A stretch of 8,209 nt of DNA from Ruminococcaceae bacterium UBA2806 (GTDB taxonomy: Bacteria; Bacillota; Clostridia; Oscillospirales; Acutalibacteraceae), in assembly GCA_002351795.1 (NCBI GenBank), contig DEHG01000020.1, positions 1 through 8,209 of the forward strand, given 5' to 3'. Below the pieces are notes generated by a model that searched no databases, was not told where the DNA came from, and saw only the letters and a list, made by a program, of their open reading frames with translations. Of this stretch, positions 6,697 to 8,209 are shown piece by piece. The translations under genes and the position numbers were made by a program. The first letter of the stretch is position 1; the number at the start of each line of letters is the position of its first letter.

Positions 6697-6725
6697 AGTA
6701 TATATTATTTTTTCCCTGATGTCAA
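6697..6725 (-). promoter_or_regulatory. Leftward sigma-A-type promoter
   Basis: On the - strand, a consensus TTGACA (6725-6720) and TATACT (6702-6697, 5 of 6) are separated by 17 bp. The predicted start is near 6690. An A/T-rich palindrome directly upstream could act as an UP element. It drives the surface-protein gene and, by read-through, probably the redox operon. Confidence 0.85.
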
Positions 6726-6727
6726 CC

Positions 6728-6745
6728 CCTTTTTTTAAAAAAAGG
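6728..6745. promoter_or_regulatory. T7A7 palindrome CCTTTTTTTAAAAAAAGG
   Basis: A perfect 18-bp palindrome of a T7 and an A7 tract flanked by CC/GG lies 2 bp upstream of the leftward -35 box, close to the symmetry centre (6747) of the four operators. It could be an UP element, an intrinsically bent or stiff segment, or the target of a nucleoid protein. It is too A/T-only in the stem, and has no place for a loop, to be a convincing terminator. Confidence 0.5.
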
Positions 6746-6792
6746 AACAAAAGAAATGGATAATTCATAATATCAAAAAACAAAAACAACTA

Positions 6793-6821
6793 TTGACAAA
6801 TAGGGTTAGATATGTTAAACT
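6793..6821 (+). promoter_or_regulatory. Rightward sigma-A-type promoter
   Basis: A consensus TTGACA (6793-6798) and TAAACT (6816-6821, 4 of 6) are spaced by 17 bp, with a predicted start near 6828. The spacer and -10 box are overlaid by operator C. It serves the DUF2325-DUF3793-flavodoxin genes. Confidence 0.75.
6806..6819. promoter_or_regulatory. Degenerate operator C (TTAGATATGTTAAA)
   Basis: This copy matches the palindrome at 11 of 14 positions; the left half is intact and the right half is changed by the need to encode a -10 box. It sits between and over the promoter elements, the classic place for a repressor, and starts 68 bp before operator D. Confidence 0.6.
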
Positions 6822-6827
6822 ACTATT

Positions 6828-6863
6828 GGTCAGGTAAGTATTGTAAGTCTGACCGATATTTTT
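6828..6863 (+). terminator. Leader hairpin with U-run before DUF2325 gene
   Basis: GGTCAG (6828-6833) pairs with CTGACC (6849-6854); T5 (6859-6863) follows after GATA. The stem starts at the predicted first base of the mRNA. It could be a weak terminator/attenuator or a 5' stabilising stem. The 15-base loop and 4-base gap before the U-run make termination doubtful. Confidence 0.4.
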
Positions 6864-6873
6864 GAATTATTAG

Positions 6874-6887
6874 TTAGATATATCTAA
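6874..6887. promoter_or_regulatory. Perfect TTAGATATATCTAA palindrome, operator D
   Basis: Identical to operator A, and 20 bases upstream of the DUF2325 ATG, just before its GGAGG site. It lies about +47 to +60 in the transcript, so it could act as a roadblock or as the partner site of operator C. Confidence 0.75.
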
Positions 6888-6907
6888 TCACAGTAACGGA
6901 GGATAAT

Positions 6908-7186
6908 ATGAGTGTAGTAATAGTAGGCGGAAATGAATGTATGGTAAGGGAATATACCAAGCTTTGCGAGAAATACAAATGCAAGGCAAAGGTCTATCCG
7001 AAAATGTGCAGAGGTCTGCAAAATTTAGGCAGTCCCGATCTGATGGTGCTTTTTACAAATACCATGTCGCATAAGATGATAAGATGCGCTATGGACGGGA
7101 TAAAGCACCTGGATATCCCTGTTGAAAGATCGCATAACAGTTCAAAGACGGCGCTCAGGAATATTCTTGACAAATACGCAGTTTAA
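6908..7186 (+). CDS. DUF2325 domain-containing protein
   Basis: A 92-residue cytoplasmic protein covering one DUF2325 domain at full length. It starts with the beta-strand/loop VVIVGGN (3-9) typical of the family. PDLMVLFTNTMSHKMIRCA (43-61) follows, with the conserved Ser-His, and then DIPVERSHNSS (69-79). The function of DUF2325 is not established. It has five cysteines (11, 20, 25, 34, 60). GGAGG lies about 5-9 bases before the ATG. It is the first gene after the operator-controlled rightward promoter and is followed by DUF3793 and flavodoxin genes, a grouping I associate with iron-responsive loci in Clostridia. A role in iron limitation is inference from that context. Confidence 0.88.
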   Translation: MSVVIVGGNECMVREYTKLCEKYKCKAKVYPKMCRGLQNLGSPDLMVLFTNTMSHKMIRCAMDGIKHLDIPVERSHNSSKTALRNILDKYAV

Positions 7187-7187
7187 G

Positions 7188-7218
7188 CTGTATCAGGAAG
7201 CATGATTTCCGGATACAG
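7188..7218 (+). other. Intergenic hairpin between DUF2325 and DUF3793 genes
   Basis: CTGTATC (7188-7194) pairs with GATACAG (7212-7218) and GGAA (7196-7199) with TTCC (7207-7210), separated by one A-G mismatch and closed by a 7-base loop. No U-run follows (ACTTCAATAC), so it is more likely a processing or stability element, or a partial terminator, than a full stop between the genes. Confidence 0.6.
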
Positions 7219-7248
7219 ACTTCAATACTTACCGGGGAGGGATAATTT

Positions 7249-7800
7249 ATGTCGGAGGAATTGCTTGTAAGGCATTGTGCGCCGACTCTTATGGGGCTGA
7301 AAACAGGAAATATGTTTTCCTGCCGCTTTGAAACAAAGGAGGATGAACACCGCAGTCTTACCGAGCTGAATTGTAAGCTTTGTGCAAAGGGTATCCGTGT
7401 TATACCTCTCAGACATCATAACGGCTCGACGCTTGTTTATCTTTACAGACCGTCCAGACTCAGGGATGATCTTAACAATAAGCAGGCAGCGGAAATTCTC
7501 AGCGAAATGGGATATGAACATGATAGTGTAAATATCTGTCTTGCAGGGCTTATGAAAAAGCTGCGTGAAAATGAAGAGTTCCCGCATGAGATCGGTCTGT
7601 TTTTAGGTTATCCCCCGGAGGATGTATTCGGCTTTATCAGGAACAAGGGCAACGGCTGCAAATGCGTCGGCTGCTGGAAGGTTTACGGCGATGCGGAAAA
7701 AGCCCGCAAGACCTTTGACAAATACAGGAAATGTACGGAGCTGTGCTGTTCTCTTGCAGCAAAGGGATGCAGCATTGAACGTATGGCGGTATCGTGCTGA
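7249..7800 (+). CDS. DUF3793 family protein, cysteine-rich
   Basis: A 183-residue soluble protein that I recognise as DUF3793 from H9-C-A-P-T-L near the N-terminus, LKTGNMFSC (17-25), FPHEIGLFLGYPPEDVFGFI (111-130) and WKVYGD (143-148). No biochemical function is known to me. It has 13 cysteines, including C42-x2-C45, C137-x-C139-x2-C142 and C162-x3-C166-C167, an unusually high content that would suit metal, Fe-S or haem binding or redox sensing. A GGGGAGGG site lies about 8 bases before the ATG. It sits between DUF2325 and flavodoxin genes in the same direction, downstream of the metal-type operators. It was probably co-transcribed with both, although hairpins occupy both gaps. Confidence 0.88.
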   Translation: MSEELLVRHCAPTLMGLKTGNMFSCRFETKEDEHRSLTELNCKLCAKGIRVIPLRHHNGSTLVYLYRPSRLRDDLNNKQAAEILSEMGYEHDSVNICLAGLMKKLRENEEFPHEIGLFLGYPPEDVFGFIRNKGNGCKCVGCWKVYGDAEKARKTFDKYRKCTELCCSLAAKGCSIERMAVSC

Positions 7801-7859
7801 GCGTATGTTTACAAATAAGCCTGAAACTGAGCAGAACAGGCTCTGCGGCTCGCTGGTCT

Positions 7860-7879
7860 TTAAAGTCCAAGGACTTTAA
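7860..7879 (+). other. Hairpin before flavodoxin gene
   Basis: TTAAAGTCC (7860-7868) and GGACTTTAA (7871-7879) form an almost continuous palindrome; a 4-base CAAG loop leaves an 8-bp stem. The bases that follow are TAATAAATATTT, U-rich but not a U-run. It may be a leaky terminator or a processing stem that sets flavodoxin levels apart from the upstream genes. No second promoter is evident in 7801-7908. Confidence 0.55.
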
Positions 7880-7908
7880 TAATAAATATTTATGAAAGGA
7901 AAGTTGAT

Positions 7909-8209
7909 ATGAGTAAAATCGCAGTAGTTTTTTGGAGTGGAACAGGAAACACCGAAGAAATGGCAAATGCCGTTTTAAAAGGCGCACAGGACAAGGGCGC
8001 AGAAGCAGTATTGTTTACGGCGGCTGATTTCAGCGCAGATATGGTTGAAGGCTTTGACGGTATTGCCTTCGGCTGCCCGTCGATGGGTACGGAGGAATTG
8101 GAGGAAAGCGAATTTGCACCGATGTTCGATTCTGTCAAGGAAAAGCTCGGCGGCAAAAAAACAGTGCTTTTCGGCTCCTACGGCTGGGGCGACGGCGAAT
8201 GGATGAGAA
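7909..8209 (+). CDS. Flavodoxin, short-chain (3' end beyond window)
   Basis: The first 100 residues of a short-chain clostridial flavodoxin; the gene runs off the right edge. The FMN phosphate loop SGTGNT is at 10-15, after strand KIAVVFW. The loop GCPSMGTEELEE (55-66) carries the usual Met near the flavin, and FGSYGWGDGEWM (88-99) is the second flavin-contacting loop with the aromatic Trp. Flavodoxin carries one- or two-electron equivalents on non-covalent FMN and replaces ferredoxin when iron is scarce. That fits the metal-type operators upstream and the Fe-independent electron carrier theme. An AAAGGAAAG site precedes the ATG. The gap of 108 bp after DUF3793 holds a hairpin. Confidence 0.95.
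   Translation, partial: MSKIAVVFWSGTGNTEEMANAVLKGAQDKGAEAVLFTAADFSADMVEGFDGIAFGCPSMGTEELEESEFAPMFDSVKEKLGGKKTVLFGSYGWGDGEWMR

Overview
The window looks like a chromosomal segment from a gut- or rumen-type member of the Clostridia, probably Ruminococcus/Oscillospiraceae. The reasons are a short clostridial-type flavodoxin, a DUF2325-DUF3793 gene pair, strong GGAGG-type ribosome binding sites, and a surface protein built from modules typical of Firmicutes. This assignment is inference; no rRNA or other marker gene is present.

Layout. A leftward block runs from about 6573 down to 100. It opens with a large secreted, membrane- or wall-anchored protein of 832 residues. This carries two copies of a module resembling the N-terminal part of treponemal Tp47, then an Ig-like stretch, a domain resembling the Shr haemoglobin-interacting domain (formerly DUF1533), a run of 7-residue repeats and a C-terminal anchor. 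A hairpin with a weak U-tract separates it from five tightly packed genes: a Gx transporter-family membrane protein (EetB-like), an ApbE FAD:protein FMN transferase, two membrane-anchored FMN-binding-domain proteins, each with an SGAT[Y/F]S flavinylation motif, and a NapH/NosR-type polytopic membrane protein with two 4Fe-4S motifs. Two of the junctions are 4-base ATGA overlaps. The five read as one machine that moves electrons across the membrane onto covalently flavinylated extracytoplasmic carriers.

A rightward block starts at 6908 with DUF2325, then DUF3793, then a flavodoxin cut off by the window edge. Flavodoxin is the classic low-iron substitute for ferredoxin.

The 334-bp divergent region (6574-6907) is the most information-dense part. 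It holds a good sigma-A-type promoter in each direction and four copies of a TTAGATATATCTAA palindrome (two perfect, one with 1 mismatch, one with 3). The copies form two pairs, each with exactly 68 bp between starts, symmetric about position 6747. The TTAG...CTAA architecture resembles operators of DtxR/MntR/MtsR-type metal-responsive repressors. Each leader also contains a hairpin followed by a U-run between the promoter-proximal and gene-proximal operator.

Working model (inference): an iron-starvation island. Low iron would derepress a surface receptor for haem, haemoglobin or another iron source, together with a flavin-based extracellular reductase chain on one side, and flavodoxin plus two cysteine-rich proteins of unknown function on the other. 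No ABC importer or FeoB is visible, so the uptake step, if there is one, lies outside the window or elsewhere.
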